Source of the DNA: JTS-AC122 sp050246015
GTDB lineage: Bacteria > Planctomycetota > Phycisphaerae > Phycisphaerales > UBA1924
Assembly (NCBI GenBank): GCA_050246015.1
Contig: JBFWWU010000015.1
Span: 39,126-103,125, forward strand
Length of the DNA: 64,000 nt
Direction: 5' to 3'
Position numbers and translations under genes: made by a program. Shown here piece after piece: positions 24,062 through 32,936 of the stretch. Each line of letters begins with the position of its first letter. Within the stretch, counting starts at the first letter, position 1. The notes beneath the pieces are model-generated. The model made no database searches, was not told the DNA's origin, and saw only the letters and a list, made by a program, of their open reading frames with translations.

Positions 24062-24844
24062 ATGCGCGAGCGCGGGTCGCGCGTCCCCATCATCGCCGCG
24101 ATGGTCGCCAACTTCTGCGTCGCCGCCGCGAAGTTCGTCGCCGCGGGGATCACCGGCAGTTCGGCCATGATCTCCGAGGGGATCCATTCTCTCGCGGATT
24201 CCGGGGACAGCACGCTGTTGCTCATCGGGCATCGGCTCAGCCGCCGACCCCCCGATCAGGACCATCCGTTCGGGCACGGCAAGGAGCTCTATGTCTGGGC
24301 CCATGTCGTCGCGGTGCTCATTTTCGCCGTCGGCGCCGGCATGTCACTGTACGAGGGCATCGAGCACATCCGGCGTCCCAGTCCGTTGCAGCGCCCGGTC
24401 TGGAGCTACAGCGTGCTGGGCGTCGCCTTTGTCTTCGAGATCGTCTCGTGGGTGTTCGCGTACCGGGAGTTTCGGCACACGATGCACGGCCGAACCTTCT
24501 GGGAATCCATCCAGAGCGCCGTCGATCCGTCCAGTGTTGCCGTCCTCCTGGAAGACTCGGCGGCGCTGGTGGGGCTGGTTCTCGCCGCCGCGGGTACGGC
24601 CCTGACTCATGTGACCGGTCAACCGATCTGGGACGGCGGCGCATCGGTGCTCATCGGTCTGCTGCTCGCGGGCGTCGCGGTCATTCTGATTACCGTCAGC
24701 CGGCGTCTGCTCATTGGTCAGGCCGCCGACCGCGAGACGATCGACCGCGTCAAGCGGATCGTGCTGGAAGTACCCGCAAGCATCGCCTTGCTGCGGAGTC
24801 GGCACTTCGCGCACCCGCCCCTGCATCCGGACGACCGCGAATGA
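24062..24844 (+). CDS. Cation diffusion facilitator family transporter, C-terminally shortened
   Basis: A 260-residue membrane protein of the CDF family, which exports Zn2+, Fe2+, Mn2+ or Co2+ in exchange for protons. Family segments are clear: ANFCVAAAKFVAAGITGSSAM, EGIHSLADSGDSTLLL (metal site in helix 2), HPFGHGKELYVW, and DPSSVAVLLEDSAALVGL with an Asp in helix 5. After RRLLIGQAADRETIDRVKRIV the sequence diverges and stops within 30 residues (LRSRHFAHPPLHPDDRE), so most of the cytoplasmic domain is missing. A GTG at 24002 would add 20 residues; the ATG fits the family start better. The stop abuts the convergent proS stop, which may explain the loss. Confidence 0.82.
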   Translation: MRERGSRVPIIAAMVANFCVAAAKFVAAGITGSSAMISEGIHSLADSGDSTLLLIGHRLSRRPPDQDHPFGHGKELYVWAHVVAVLIFAVGAGMSLYEGIEHIRRPSPLQRPVWSYSVLGVAFVFEIVSWVFAYREFRHTMHGRTFWESIQSAVDPSSVAVLLEDSAALVGLVLAAAGTALTHVTGQPIWDGGASVLIGLLLAGVAVILITVSRRLLIGQAADRETIDRVKRIVLEVPASIALLRSRHFAHPPLHPDDRE

Positions 24845-24845
24845 C

Positions 24846-26645
24846 TCATCTGTCTTGCGCGGACGCACACGTCGAGACCACGTCCGCCAGTTTCACCACC
24901 TCTCCCTTTCCGGCGTCGCGGCGCCGTTTGAACTCGACGCCCCCTTCCGCGAGCGCCTTGTCGCCGATCACGAGGCGGGTCGGGATTCCGATCAGGTCGG
25001 CGTCCTTGAACTTCACGCCCGCGCGCTCGTCGCGGTCGTCGATGAGGATGTCAAGACCGGCGGCGGCGAGTTCGGAGGCGAGTTTCTTGGCCAGGGTCGC
25101 GTGCTCGGCGGAGTCGTGCTTCATGAGCGTGATGATGACGTTGTAGGGCGCGACGGCGTCGGGCCAGATGATGCCGTTCTCGTCGTGGCTCATCTCGACG
25201 CACGCCGCCATGGTCCGCGACACGCCGATTCCGTAGCACCCCATGATGACCGGGCGCATCTGCTGGTTCACGTCGAGCACGCGCAGCCCCATGGCCTCGG
25301 AGTACTTGGTCCCGAGTTTGAAGATGTGCCCGACTTCGATTCCGCGCTGGGTTTCGAGCGTCGCGCCGGTAGCGTGCGGCGACGGATCACCCGCGAGCGC
25401 GTTGCGGACGTCGCCAACCTTGACTCGTGTCGTGTCGTCCAAGGGTACCCCCACGTCGCGGCGCCAGTTGAAGTGCTTGACGTGGTGATCGGCTTTATCA
25501 GCGCCCGTGGCCCAGAACCCGCCGTGCGAGGCATCGGCGTCGATCAGGAGCATCACCCCGGGAATCGTGCTTACCACTCGGGGCGACACGTATCCGATCG
25601 CGAAGCCCGCGGCCCGCGCCGCCTTCTCGTCCGCCATGGCCACGCCGTGCCCCGACAGCCGCTTGACCTTGTCTTCGTTCACTTCATGATCACCCCGGAC
25701 GACGGCAACGACCCAGCGCGTCGCGTGCTTCTGGTTCGCGGACTCTTCCATCACGCTGAACACAATGGTCTTGAGCATCCGCTCCGGCTTGACCTTCATG
25801 AACGCGCCGACCTCTTCAATCCCCGGCAGGTTCGGCGTGTGTACCTCCACGAGATTCCCAGTTGCCGGCTCGCTAAACGTCCCGCGCGCCCGCTCGCCCG
25901 TCTCGCACTTCTCGACGTTCGCCGCGTACCCGCTCGCGGGGCATTTCAGGATCGTGTCCTCCCCGCTGGCGCAGTTGATCATGAACTCGTGCGAGGCGCT
26001 TCCCCCGATGGGCCCGCTGACGGCTTCCACCGCGGTGAAGTCGAGCCCGCAGCGCCGGAAGGAGTTCGAGTACGCGCGGTGCATCGCGTCGTACGCCTCG
26101 TTCAGGCCGCCCGTCCCCTCCACCTCGGTGTGGAAGGAGTAGGCATCCTTCATGATGAACTCGCGTCCGCGCAGGAGCCCCGCGCGCGGGCGGGCCTCGT
26201 CGCGGAACTTCGTCTGGATCTGGTACAGGTTCAGCGGCAACTGCTTGTAACTCGTGATCGATCCCTTGACGAGTTCCGTGATCGTCTCTTCGTGGGTCGG
26301 GCCGAGCGCGAAATCGTTGCCCTTGCGATCCTTGGCGCGGAACAGCAGCGGCCCGTACGCCTCGTCACGCTTGGTCTGGGTGTAGAACTCGAAGGGCACG
26401 ATCACCGGCATGAACAGTTCGCGAGCCCCGGCCGCGTCCATCTCCTGGCGGATGATGTTGCTGATCTTGGTGAGGACCCGCCACCCCAGCGGGAGGTAGT
26501 CGTAGACGCCCGCCGTCACGCGACGGATGAACCCGGCTCGGCTGAGCAGGACGTGGCTGGGGGTCTCGGCGTCCGCCGGCGCCTCGCGGGTCGTGGGGAT
26601 CAGCGTTTCGCGCCATGAATGAACGGTGCCTCGGCGGGTAGTCAT
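24846..26645 (-). CDS. proS: Prolyl-tRNA synthetase, bacterial type
   Basis: A 599-residue class II aminoacyl-tRNA synthetase. Motif 1 (AGVYDYLPLGWRVLTKISNIIRQEM), motif 2 (YQIQTKFRDEARPRAGLLRGREF) and motif 3 (CYGIGVSRTMAACVE) are all present, and LGPTHEETITELVK is typical of ProS. The long segment from about 220 to 400 corresponds to the INS editing domain of bacterial ProS, which clears mischarged Ala-tRNA. The C-terminal anticodon-binding domain follows (VIITLMKHDSAEHATLAKKL). The start at 26645 gives the usual distance to PTTREAPADAE. The stop lies one base from the stop of the convergent CDF gene. Confidence 0.95.
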   Translation of the reverse strand: MTTRRGTVHSWRETLIPTTREAPADAETPSHVLLSRAGFIRRVTAGVYDYLPLGWRVLTKISNIIRQEMDAAGARELFMPVIVPFEFYTQTKRDEAYGPLLFRAKDRKGNDFALGPTHEETITELVKGSITSYKQLPLNLYQIQTKFRDEARPRAGLLRGREFIMKDAYSFHTEVEGTGGLNEAYDAMHRAYSNSFRRCGLDFTAVEAVSGPIGGSASHEFMINCASGEDTILKCPASGYAANVEKCETGERARGTFSEPATGNLVEVHTPNLPGIEEVGAFMKVKPERMLKTIVFSVMEESANQKHATRWVVAVVRGDHEVNEDKVKRLSGHGVAMADEKAARAAGFAIGYVSPRVVSTIPGVMLLIDADASHGGFWATGADKADHHVKHFNWRRDVGVPLDDTTRVKVGDVRNALAGDPSPHATGATLETQRGIEVGHIFKLGTKYSEAMGLRVLDVNQQMRPVIMGCYGIGVSRTMAACVEMSHDENGIIWPDAVAPYNVIITLMKHDSAEHATLAKKLASELAAAGLDILIDDRDERAGVKFKDADLIGIPTRLVIGDKALAEGGVEFKRRRDAGKGEVVKLADVVSTCASAQDR

Positions 26646-26708
26646 AGGGGCGGATCGTATGCAATTCACGCCGCGACCGAGGCCCGTGGTGGTCACGTGG
26701 GGGGCTGA

Positions 26709-27506
26709 TCACGAGATCCACCCCAGCGCCGCCATCGCCGCGCACGTGGGCGTCGAGACCGCGCCGGCGCTGGCAAACCGCGTCGCGTCCTTCCTCGACA
26801 ACCACGCGGCATCCAGGTATTCCCACCGTTCACCGGACGAGAAGCACGCCGGCGATCGTGCGGGAATTATCGTCTGCCTCAGCACGATCTGCATGAAGAT
26901 GTCGAAACTGCGTGCGATCGAGTCCTGCACGATGACGATCGGTTCGGCGCGCGCCGCGTCAACCTCCATTTCGAGTTCCTCGCGTGCCTCGTGCTGCAAG
27001 GCGGACCGAACGCTCACGGTGAGATCCAGGGCCGACGACTCATGGGCGAGCGAGGCCTCGAACTCGATCGCGCCCGCCGGCGCTGATTCCCAGCACAAGC
27101 CGTAGATCCGCGTCTGGGCCGAGCGTCGGGCGATCATCAGGTGCTCATGACCCGCGCCGTCGCGCGCGACGAGCCACCCTTTCACGCCCACCAGCCAGAT
27201 CAGGGATTCATCGAACCGGTCGGCGCGTGGCACCACTCCCGCCGGCTTCCCTTCCTGCACTGCAAATGCTCGGTACGAATCGGGGGACACCCGGAACGTC
27301 ATCGTTTCGGGATCAAACCCCGAAGCGCGGACGATGGCGCCATCATGCAACTTCGGGTTGCGTTGGCATAACTCGCGCCACGTCGCTTCGTCCTCGTCGC
27401 TCCACGAGCGCCCCTGCGCGGGGTCCCATTGTGCCCGCAGGGGCGTCCCCCGCGGCACGAGCCACGCGCGAGTCGTGTCCCGCCAATGGTGTTCAGCGGC
27501 CGCCAT
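26709..27506 (-). CDS. Unknown protein with a degenerate Nudix-like segment
   Basis: A 265-residue cytoplasmic protein. Residues 95-250 have the look of a Nudix hydrolase fold: a beta-rich start (VGVKGWLVARDGAGHEHLMIARRS), then SALQHEAREELEMEV, which resembles the Nudix box but lacks the first Gly and the final Gly, and later strands (PIVIVQDSIARSFDIFMQIVLR). Nudix enzymes hydrolyse nucleoside diphosphates linked to X, but with this box the activity is doubtful. The first 90 residues match nothing I recognise. The gene is downstream of nothing obvious, 63 bases before proS on the same strand, and divergent from ribH. Confidence 0.6.
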   Translation of the reverse strand: MAAAEHHWRDTTRAWLVPRGTPLRAQWDPAQGRSWSDEDEATWRELCQRNPKLHDGAIVRASGFDPETMTFRVSPDSYRAFAVQEGKPAGVVPRADRFDESLIWLVGVKGWLVARDGAGHEHLMIARRSAQTRIYGLCWESAPAGAIEFEASLAHESSALDLTVSVRSALQHEAREELEMEVDAARAEPIVIVQDSIARSFDIFMQIVLRQTIIPARSPACFSSGERWEYLDAAWLSRKDATRFASAGAVSTPTCAAMAALGWIS

Positions 27507-27599
27507 CGCTGCATTGTTGCGCGTCAGGCTCCCGCCGGGGGTCCCGGGCGCCGGCGTACTTGCCGACTCGCGGCGCTTGCGTGTTCTATCATCGGACGA

Positions 27600-28190
27600 A
27601 TGAAGCAGCGATCACGTTCAACCAAGCCCGCACGTCGCGGGACCGAAGGGCCGGCGCGTGCGGCGGGCGTCGCGATCGTCGTGAGCCGATACAACGAGTC
27701 GATCACGTCGCGCCTGCGCGACGGCGCGGTTCGAGCGTTCACGGAGCGAGGCGGGTCCACCGCCGACCTGGCCATCTTCGACGCGCCGGGCTCCTTCGAC
27801 CTGACCGCGATCTGCGACGCCGCGGCGTCCAGCGGGCGGTTCGCCGGTATCGTCGCCCTGGGCTGCATCATCAAGGGGGACACTTCCCACGATCAGCACA
27901 TCGCCTCGGCGGTGGTTCATGGCCTGACCAACATCACGATCCTTACGGGGGTGCCCATCGCCCTGGGCGTGCTGACGGTCAACACCGCGCAGCAGGCGCG
28001 CGAACGAGCCGGGGTTGGGGGGGGAGGGGGCAAGCACGGGAACAAGGGGGCCGAGGCCATGAACGCCCTTTTGCTCACGCTCGCCGAGATCGATCGCGTG
28101 AGGAATCACGTTGCTGCCGCGCGCGTCACGGGGCATGTCCTGCCCGACAAGGGCGCTCCGCGGTCGATTACACATCGGGGAGGTCGCTGA
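27600..28190 (+). CDS. ribH: 6,7-dimethyl-8-ribityllumazine synthase
   Basis: A 196-residue protein of the lumazine synthase family, which joins 5-amino-6-ribitylaminouracil and dihydroxybutanone phosphate in riboflavin synthesis. Family features are VVSRYNESITSRLRDGA, APGSFDL, VALGCIIKGDTSHDQHIASAV with the catalytic His, and VPIALGVLTVNTAQQARERAG. The first 22 residues are a basic extension and the C-terminal 30 residues (VAAARVTGHVLPDKG onward) exceed the usual length of about 155. The ATG at 27600 is immediately upstream of the fold. The stop lies three bases before nusB, an order also found in many other bacteria. Confidence 0.94.
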   Translation: MKQRSRSTKPARRGTEGPARAAGVAIVVSRYNESITSRLRDGAVRAFTERGGSTADLAIFDAPGSFDLTAICDAAASSGRFAGIVALGCIIKGDTSHDQHIASAVVHGLTNITILTGVPIALGVLTVNTAQQARERAGVGGGGGKHGNKGAEAMNALLLTLAEIDRVRNHVAAARVTGHVLPDKGAPRSITHRGGR

Positions 28191-28193
28191 CCC

Positions 28194-28661
28194 ATGGCGA
28201 CCCCGCGCCACATCCGCCGATTTGCGTTCCAGCTCCTCTTCCAGATTGACGCCATGGGTGGGGCCGACAACCCGGGTGCGTTGGTGGCCGACACCGACAG
28301 CGCGAAGGAACTCACCCCCGGGGAACGCGACAAAGCCGCAAAGATGGCGCTGGGCGCGTACGCTGACCGCGCCGTCGCGGATGCCGTCATGGTTGAACTG
28401 GCCCCGACGTGGCCCGCGCATCGCCAGGCCGCGGTCGATCGCGCCATTCTGCGGCTCGCACACTTCGAGATGACCGCCGGGTCGATCAACCCCAAGATCG
28501 TGGTCAACGAAGCGGTCGAACTCGCGAAGGAGTTCAGCACCGAAAAGTCACCCGCGTTCGTGAACGGGCTGCTTGACAAGGTGCTCAAGCGCGTTCTTGC
28601 ACAGTCGCCGGCTGCCGTTCCGGACCCTCCGGACGAGTCCAGCCCGGGGCCGAGTTCCTGA
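28194..28661 (+). CDS. nusB: Transcription antitermination factor NusB
   Basis: A 155-residue helical protein. The RHIRRFAFQLLFQIDAM start, the DRAILRLAHFEM helix and the KIVVNEAVELAKEFSTEKSPAFVNGLLDKVLK stretch are the family hallmarks. NusB with S10 binds boxA RNA and helps rRNA transcription avoid early termination. It starts three bases after ribH and is surely co-transcribed. The Pro/Ser-rich last 20 residues are probably disordered. Confidence 0.95.
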   Translation: MATPRHIRRFAFQLLFQIDAMGGADNPGALVADTDSAKELTPGERDKAAKMALGAYADRAVADAVMVELAPTWPAHRQAAVDRAILRLAHFEMTAGSINPKIVVNEAVELAKEFSTEKSPAFVNGLLDKVLKRVLAQSPAAVPDPPDESSPGPSS

Positions 28662-28765
28662 CGCCCGGCCGAGCGCCCAGGCTTACGAAGACCCCCCGTC
28701 ATCCGCCCGGCTCGACCCGGTACACGGAGTTCACCACCCGGTCTCTTTTGACTCATCTCATCCGC

Positions 28766-29728
28766 ATGGGCCTCTTCAAAGCCGCCATCTCCAGGATCAA
28801 GCAGGGCCTCGCCAAGACGCGCGAGACGCTCGCGGACTCTTTCAGAAGCATCATTCTGGGCCGCACACTCGACGAGTCGCTCATCCTCGATATCCAGCGC
28901 GCCCTGCTGCAGGCCGACGTGGGCACGGCCGTTACTGAGAAACTCATCGCCGGCCTCCGCCGTGACACGCTGGACGGCAAACTCACCCGGGGCGAGGACG
29001 CCGTGGACTACCTCAAGCGCGAGATCAAGGCGCTGTGGCCGCCCGAAGACCGATCCTTGCGCTTTCCGCCGCCCGGGGCGGGCATCCCGTTTGTTATTCT
29101 CGTCACGGGCATCAACGGCGCGGGCAAGACGACGAGCATCGCCAAACTCTGCCACGAACTGCGCGGGATGGGGAAGTCGGTACTTCTCGCGGCGTGCGAC
29201 ACGTTCCGGGCGGGGGCGGTGCGGCAACTCGAGATCTGGGGCGAGCGCGTCGGGGTCGAGGTCGTCAAGGGGCAGCAGGGGGGTGATCCGGCCGCGGTTG
29301 CGTTCGATGCGTGCAAGGCGGCGCTGGCGCGGAAGGTTGACGTTCTGATCCTCGATACCGCCGGTCGGCTGCATACGCAGGACCCGCTGATGCGGCAACT
29401 GTCGAAGATTCGCCAGGTGGTGCAGCGGCAGATCCCGGTGCCGCCGGGCGCGCCCCCCGGCACCGCCGCCGCGCCGCACGAAGTCATCCTGGTCCTCGAT
29501 GCGACGCTGGGGCAGAACGCCCTTCGCCAAGCCGAGGAGTTCAGCAAGGCCGTCGATGTCACCGGCATCTTCCTGGCCAAACTCGACGGGACCGCCAAGG
29601 GCGGCGTCGTCGTCGCCATCAAGAACGCCACCAGTATCCCGGTGAAGTTCATCGGCGTCGGCGAACAGCCGGGCGACATCGAGCCGTTCGATCCCGATAC
29701 CTTCGTTGAAGCCATGTTCGAGAAGTAG
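28766..29728 (+). CDS. ftsY: Signal recognition particle receptor FtsY
   Basis: A 320-residue SRP GTPase. The N domain (residues 1-90, with SIILGRTLDESLILDIQRALLQADVG) is followed by the G domain: GINGAGKTT P-loop (115-123), DTFRAGAVRQLE, LILDTAGRLHTQ, AKLDGTAKGG, and the closing GVGEQPGDIEPFDPDTFVE. It docks SRP-bound ribosomes at the membrane. The acidic A domain of E. coli FtsY is absent, as in many bacteria. An insertion rich in Pro and Ala (VPPGAPPGTAAAPHE) lies between the switch regions. The ATG at 28766 is preferred over a TTG 18 bases upstream. Confidence 0.95.
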   Translation: MGLFKAAISRIKQGLAKTRETLADSFRSIILGRTLDESLILDIQRALLQADVGTAVTEKLIAGLRRDTLDGKLTRGEDAVDYLKREIKALWPPEDRSLRFPPPGAGIPFVILVTGINGAGKTTSIAKLCHELRGMGKSVLLAACDTFRAGAVRQLEIWGERVGVEVVKGQQGGDPAAVAFDACKAALARKVDVLILDTAGRLHTQDPLMRQLSKIRQVVQRQIPVPPGAPPGTAAAPHEVILVLDATLGQNALRQAEEFSKAVDVTGIFLAKLDGTAKGGVVVAIKNATSIPVKFIGVGEQPGDIEPFDPDTFVEAMFEK

Positions 29729-29915
29729 CGAATCCGAGAGCACGTCGGCGGGCAGGTGGCGCTGAGTGGCCGGTGCTGATCTGCCACCGCCACACCGTTC
29801 ATCGAGAAAAAGACGGCGATTCCGAGCGGTTTCTTGTTGATTTCTCTTTGTTCCTCTGGCACACTACTCCCGGGTGGATTTCATTTCGCCGTTCTGGCAC
29901 ACCGGGGGGTGATTC

Positions 29916-30335
29916 ATGGTGAGGTTCTTGATGGGGAAGGTGTTATCGTTTTTGCTGGTTGGATCGGTCGCGATGGCGCAGGGCCTCGCGCGAGTGCGGC
30001 ACGCCTTTGGCGATGAGGTCGCTGGGAAGAGCACGATCAGTGCGGGACGCTTCGCGCTCGCCGCGGCACAAACCTACGAGCCTTTCGGCGGTTCACAGCC
30101 GGAAGCATGTGCGTTCGTCGTCGGTCGCGAGACCCCGGCGCTCGGCGGGACCGCGCAGATCAAGGTCCAACGCATCAACGGCGACGGCACCCTCGGCTGG
30201 TCCGCCCTCGTGCCGACGCAACTCGGGCAGACCGACGCCAACGGCGTCGCGGTCGTCACCCATGAGGCCGCTACCAAGGTCTTTGTCACCGGCTGGTACA
30301 AGAACCTCAACCCGCTTTGGGGCGGGCCGCCCTGA
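29916..30335 (+). CDS. Short secreted protein, possibly a truncated beta-propeller
   Basis: A 139-residue protein with a signal peptide (residues 1-22, ending AMA-Q). The mature part contains INGDGTLGWSALVPTQLGQTDANGVAVVTHEAATKVFVTGWYKN, one unit of a repeat like those of SBBP-type propeller proteins, which normally occur in several copies. The protein stops soon after (NPLWGGPP), so it may be the left end of a longer gene cut short. A G-rich stretch precedes the ATG. Its stop is one base before the start of the FG-GAP repeat gene, so the two are likely co-translated, or the second arose by insertion or frameshift. Confidence 0.6.
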   Translation: MVRFLMGKVLSFLLVGSVAMAQGLARVRHAFGDEVAGKSTISAGRFALAAAQTYEPFGGSQPEACAFVVGRETPALGGTAQIKVQRINGDGTLGWSALVPTQLGQTDANGVAVVTHEAATKVFVTGWYKNLNPLWGGPP

Positions 30336-30336
30336 C

Positions 30337-31773
30337 ATGCCGCGATGGCGCTTACTCGCCGCTGGGTTCTCTCTTGCATGCGCTTGCGCTGCCGGCGGCC
30401 AAGTCATCTTTCTCGATCCCCAAGGCACGCGAAGCAGCGCCCGCTTCGGACGTGAATGCCAGGGAATCGAGGACATCAACGGCGACGGCTACGGCGACAT
30501 TATCGTCGGCGCCGATGAAGAATGGACAGGAAATCCCCCCATCGAAACCGGTGTCGCGTACGTTTTTTCCGGTATCGATGGCAGTGTGATATGCACCATC
30601 CTGCCCCCCAGCCCCATCCCAGGAGCCAACTTCGCTGAGAACGTGCTCGGCATGCGCAACTTGGCCGACGCGACACGCGGCGACCCCGTCGTGGTCGCTC
30701 GCCTCATCTCCCGCATTTACCGCTTTCAGACCGATACGAAGCGCCTCGTCTACTCCATCGGGGCCGCGGCGAGCGATGTCGCGATCGGCGTCGATCCGAC
30801 CACCGGCGTCGATGACTTCATCGCCATCGGGGCACGGTCGGACAATTCGGAACATGGCCGCGTGTACGTTCTCGACGCCGTCACCCGCTCGTTCCGTTAC
30901 CTCATCGAGTCGCCGGATCAGACGGGCTATGAGGCCTTTGGCACGACCGTGGTGACGGTTCCTGACCTTGATAGTGATGCGACAATGGATATTCTCGTCG
31001 GTGTGCCGCTGCACTTTGAGCCCCCGAACTGGTACGGGATCGCCTACCTGTTCTCCGGTCGTGGCGGTTCGATGATCAGGACAATCCGATCGCCGATGAA
31101 TCCCCCATATTCGTTCGGACAATCTGTGGCCGGGATCCACGATCTCGATGATGACGGGTTCGGCGATTATGCGGTCGCCGGTTCGGCGTGGAGCCGCGTC
31201 TGGGTTTATTCGGGACGCACCGGGGATCTCCTGCACACCGTGTACCCGCCGGTGCCCGAGTCCGGCGGCTTCGGAAGGACCCTCGCGCCGCTGCCCGACG
31301 TCGACGGCGACGGACGCGGCGAACTCCTCATCGGCTCGCCGTATGCGACGTACCCGGGCTACCCATTCCAGGAAGGTGCCGCGTACGTCGTGTCCGGGCG
31401 CACCGGTAGATTGATCCGCACGCTGCTCCCTCCATTGCCGGTTGTCCGGCCGCAGTATAACGGACCAAACTTTGGTGCGGCGCTGTCCGCAATTCCGGAT
31501 TGCAGCGGTGATGGCCGAGCGGATATCGTCGTCGGCGCGCCGGATGATTGCTCCTCACCGCCGTGCCCGCCAACGCAAATCGGCCGCTTCTACGTCTTCC
31601 ACTCCTGCGCCGCCGACTTCAACTACGACGGGCTCTGGAACTCACAGGATTTCTTCGACTTCCTCCACGCCTTCTTCCAGGGCTGGCCCGGCGGCGACTT
31701 CGACCGCTCCGGCTCCATCACCTCTGCCGACTTCTTCGCCTTCCTCGACGCCTTCTTCCGTGGCTGCCCGTAG
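30337..31773 (+). CDS. Secreted FG-GAP (integrin-like) repeat protein with dockerin-like C-terminus
   Basis: A 478-residue protein with a signal peptide (residues 1-21). Several FG-GAP/VCBS repeats follow, each with a Ca-binding-type loop: DINGDGYGDIIVGA, DLDSDATMDILVGV, DLDDDGFGDYAVAG, DVDGDGRGELLIGS, DCSGDGRADIVVGA. These build a beta-propeller exposed outside the cell. The last 55 residues carry two dockerin-like units (DFNYDGLWNSQDFFDFLHAF and DFDRSGSITSADFFAFLDAF), a C-terminal type common in Phycisphaerae and thought to be a sorting or anchoring signal. The ATG follows the preceding stop by one base. No enzyme domain is visible. Confidence 0.87.
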   Translation: MPRWRLLAAGFSLACACAAGGQVIFLDPQGTRSSARFGRECQGIEDINGDGYGDIIVGADEEWTGNPPIETGVAYVFSGIDGSVICTILPPSPIPGANFAENVLGMRNLADATRGDPVVVARLISRIYRFQTDTKRLVYSIGAAASDVAIGVDPTTGVDDFIAIGARSDNSEHGRVYVLDAVTRSFRYLIESPDQTGYEAFGTTVVTVPDLDSDATMDILVGVPLHFEPPNWYGIAYLFSGRGGSMIRTIRSPMNPPYSFGQSVAGIHDLDDDGFGDYAVAGSAWSRVWVYSGRTGDLLHTVYPPVPESGGFGRTLAPLPDVDGDGRGELLIGSPYATYPGYPFQEGAAYVVSGRTGRLIRTLLPPLPVVRPQYNGPNFGAALSAIPDCSGDGRADIVVGAPDDCSSPPCPPTQIGRFYVFHSCAADFNYDGLWNSQDFFDFLHAFFQGWPGGDFDRSGSITSADFFAFLDAFFRGCP

Positions 31774-31833
31774 CAACCTCCCTCGAATCGCCCCTTGCGC
31801 GTCGGTCAGCGCGTTCGTTATCATGTCCGTGGC

Positions 31834-32586
31834 ATGCTCCGACGCTCCATCTCTGCATCGCTCCAGCCTCCGGGAGGGCCGCGCAACTCCCCTGCGTTTC
31901 GTCACCGCGGCAAGGACGTCTCGCGCCTCGAAGGCTTCTCCGACGCCGTCTTCGGCTTTGCACTCACGCTGCTGGTCGTCTCGCTCGACGTGCCCAGCAC
32001 CTTTGACGAGATGATGGATACACTGCGCGACACCCCCGCGTTCGCGATCTGTTTCATCTTCCTCGTTCACTTCTGGTACATGCACTACCGGTTCTTCCGC
32101 CGCTTCGGCCTCGCCGACGTTGCGACGGTCATGCTCAACACTGCCCTGCTCTTCGTGCTGCTGCTGTATGTCTACCCGCTGAAGTTCATGTTCAGCGTGG
32201 TGATCGCGATGATCACGGGCATCGGCCCCAAGCGGGTGTCGTCGAGCATGCTCACCTACGCCGACGCTTCCACGCTCTTCATCGTGTTCGGGATTGGATT
32301 CGTCGCGATCTATCTCCTGTTCGCGCTGCTGTATCAGCACGCGTATGCCCGGCGCGCGTCGCTCGAGCTCACTGCGATCGAAGCCCACGAGACGCTTACC
32401 GGGGTCGCCGTGAACCTCGCGTGCGCCGGCGTGGGTGTGGCGTCCATCGTGATCGCGGTGTTTGTCCGCGGTCTGTGGCTGCAACTCGCCGGATGGATCT
32501 ACTGCCTGACGGGTTTCGCCGCGATGTCGGCGGGCATCCTCATGAACCGGCGGGGGAAGCGAATCCGGCGCGACTCGACGGCGTGA
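31834..32586 (+). CDS. TMEM175 family (DUF1211) potassium channel-like protein
   Basis: A 250-residue membrane protein with about six transmembrane helices. The family signature in helix 1 is exact: RLEGFSDAVFGFALTLL with the FSD motif and the upstream Arg. HFWYMHYRFFRRFG matches the next conserved block. Bacterial members form tetrameric K+ leak channels, with helix 1 lining the pore. The first 35 residues are a basic, Pro-rich extension. The ATG at 31834 is chosen over an upstream in-frame TTG at 31795. The gene follows the FG-GAP protein but probably has its own promoter. Confidence 0.85.
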   Translation: MLRRSISASLQPPGGPRNSPAFRHRGKDVSRLEGFSDAVFGFALTLLVVSLDVPSTFDEMMDTLRDTPAFAICFIFLVHFWYMHYRFFRRFGLADVATVMLNTALLFVLLLYVYPLKFMFSVVIAMITGIGPKRVSSSMLTYADASTLFIVFGIGFVAIYLLFALLYQHAYARRASLELTAIEAHETLTGVAVNLACAGVGVASIVIAVFVRGLWLQLAGWIYCLTGFAAMSAGILMNRRGKRIRRDSTA

Positions 32587-32596
32587 CCCTCGCTCA

Positions 32597-32884
32597 TCAC
32601 GGTGTCGCGGCCCCCGCGTCTTCCAGCATGACTCGCCACGCCTTGGCCGCCGGAGCGCCCCGCTGTGTGAAGGTCCCGCTCTCGGCTCGCCTGATGAGCG
32701 CATGCACGTCCTCGATCGAGAACAACCAGTTCAGCCCGCCGTGGCTGGGGCCTCGCACCCGCGCCGCCTTGCGGATCGTGTCGAACGTCTTGGCCGACAG
32801 GCCCGACCCTTCGAGGAGTTCCTGCTTGCTGAATCCCTTCCCGTCCGCGTTGGCTGGATCAGAACGTGTTTGGCCGCGTCGCAT
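32597..32884 (-). CDS. Small putative DNA-binding protein
   Basis: A 95-residue basic protein. FSKQELLEGSGLSAKTFDTIRKAARV reads like a helix-turn-helix, followed by GGLNWLFSIEDVHALIRRAESGTF, which resembles the wing and helix of MerR- or excisionase-like proteins. No known family was identified with certainty. It lies 52 bases downstream of the arginase-family gene on the same strand and is convergent with the TMEM175-type gene. It could also be a remnant, though codon use looks normal. Confidence 0.55.
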   Translation of the reverse strand: MRRGQTRSDPANADGKGFSKQELLEGSGLSAKTFDTIRKAARVRGPSHGGLNWLFSIEDVHALIRRAESGTFTQRGAPAAKAWRVMLEDAGAATP

Positions 32885-32936
32885 GTGGGATTGTTGGCGG
32901 CTCGGGCGCGGGCCCCACGCGCCGGTGGAGCCGGCC

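Noticed and set aside
24714..26618. Plus-strand open frame of 634 codons over proS
   Set aside because: It mirrors the prolyl-tRNA synthetase gene and shows no domain of its own.
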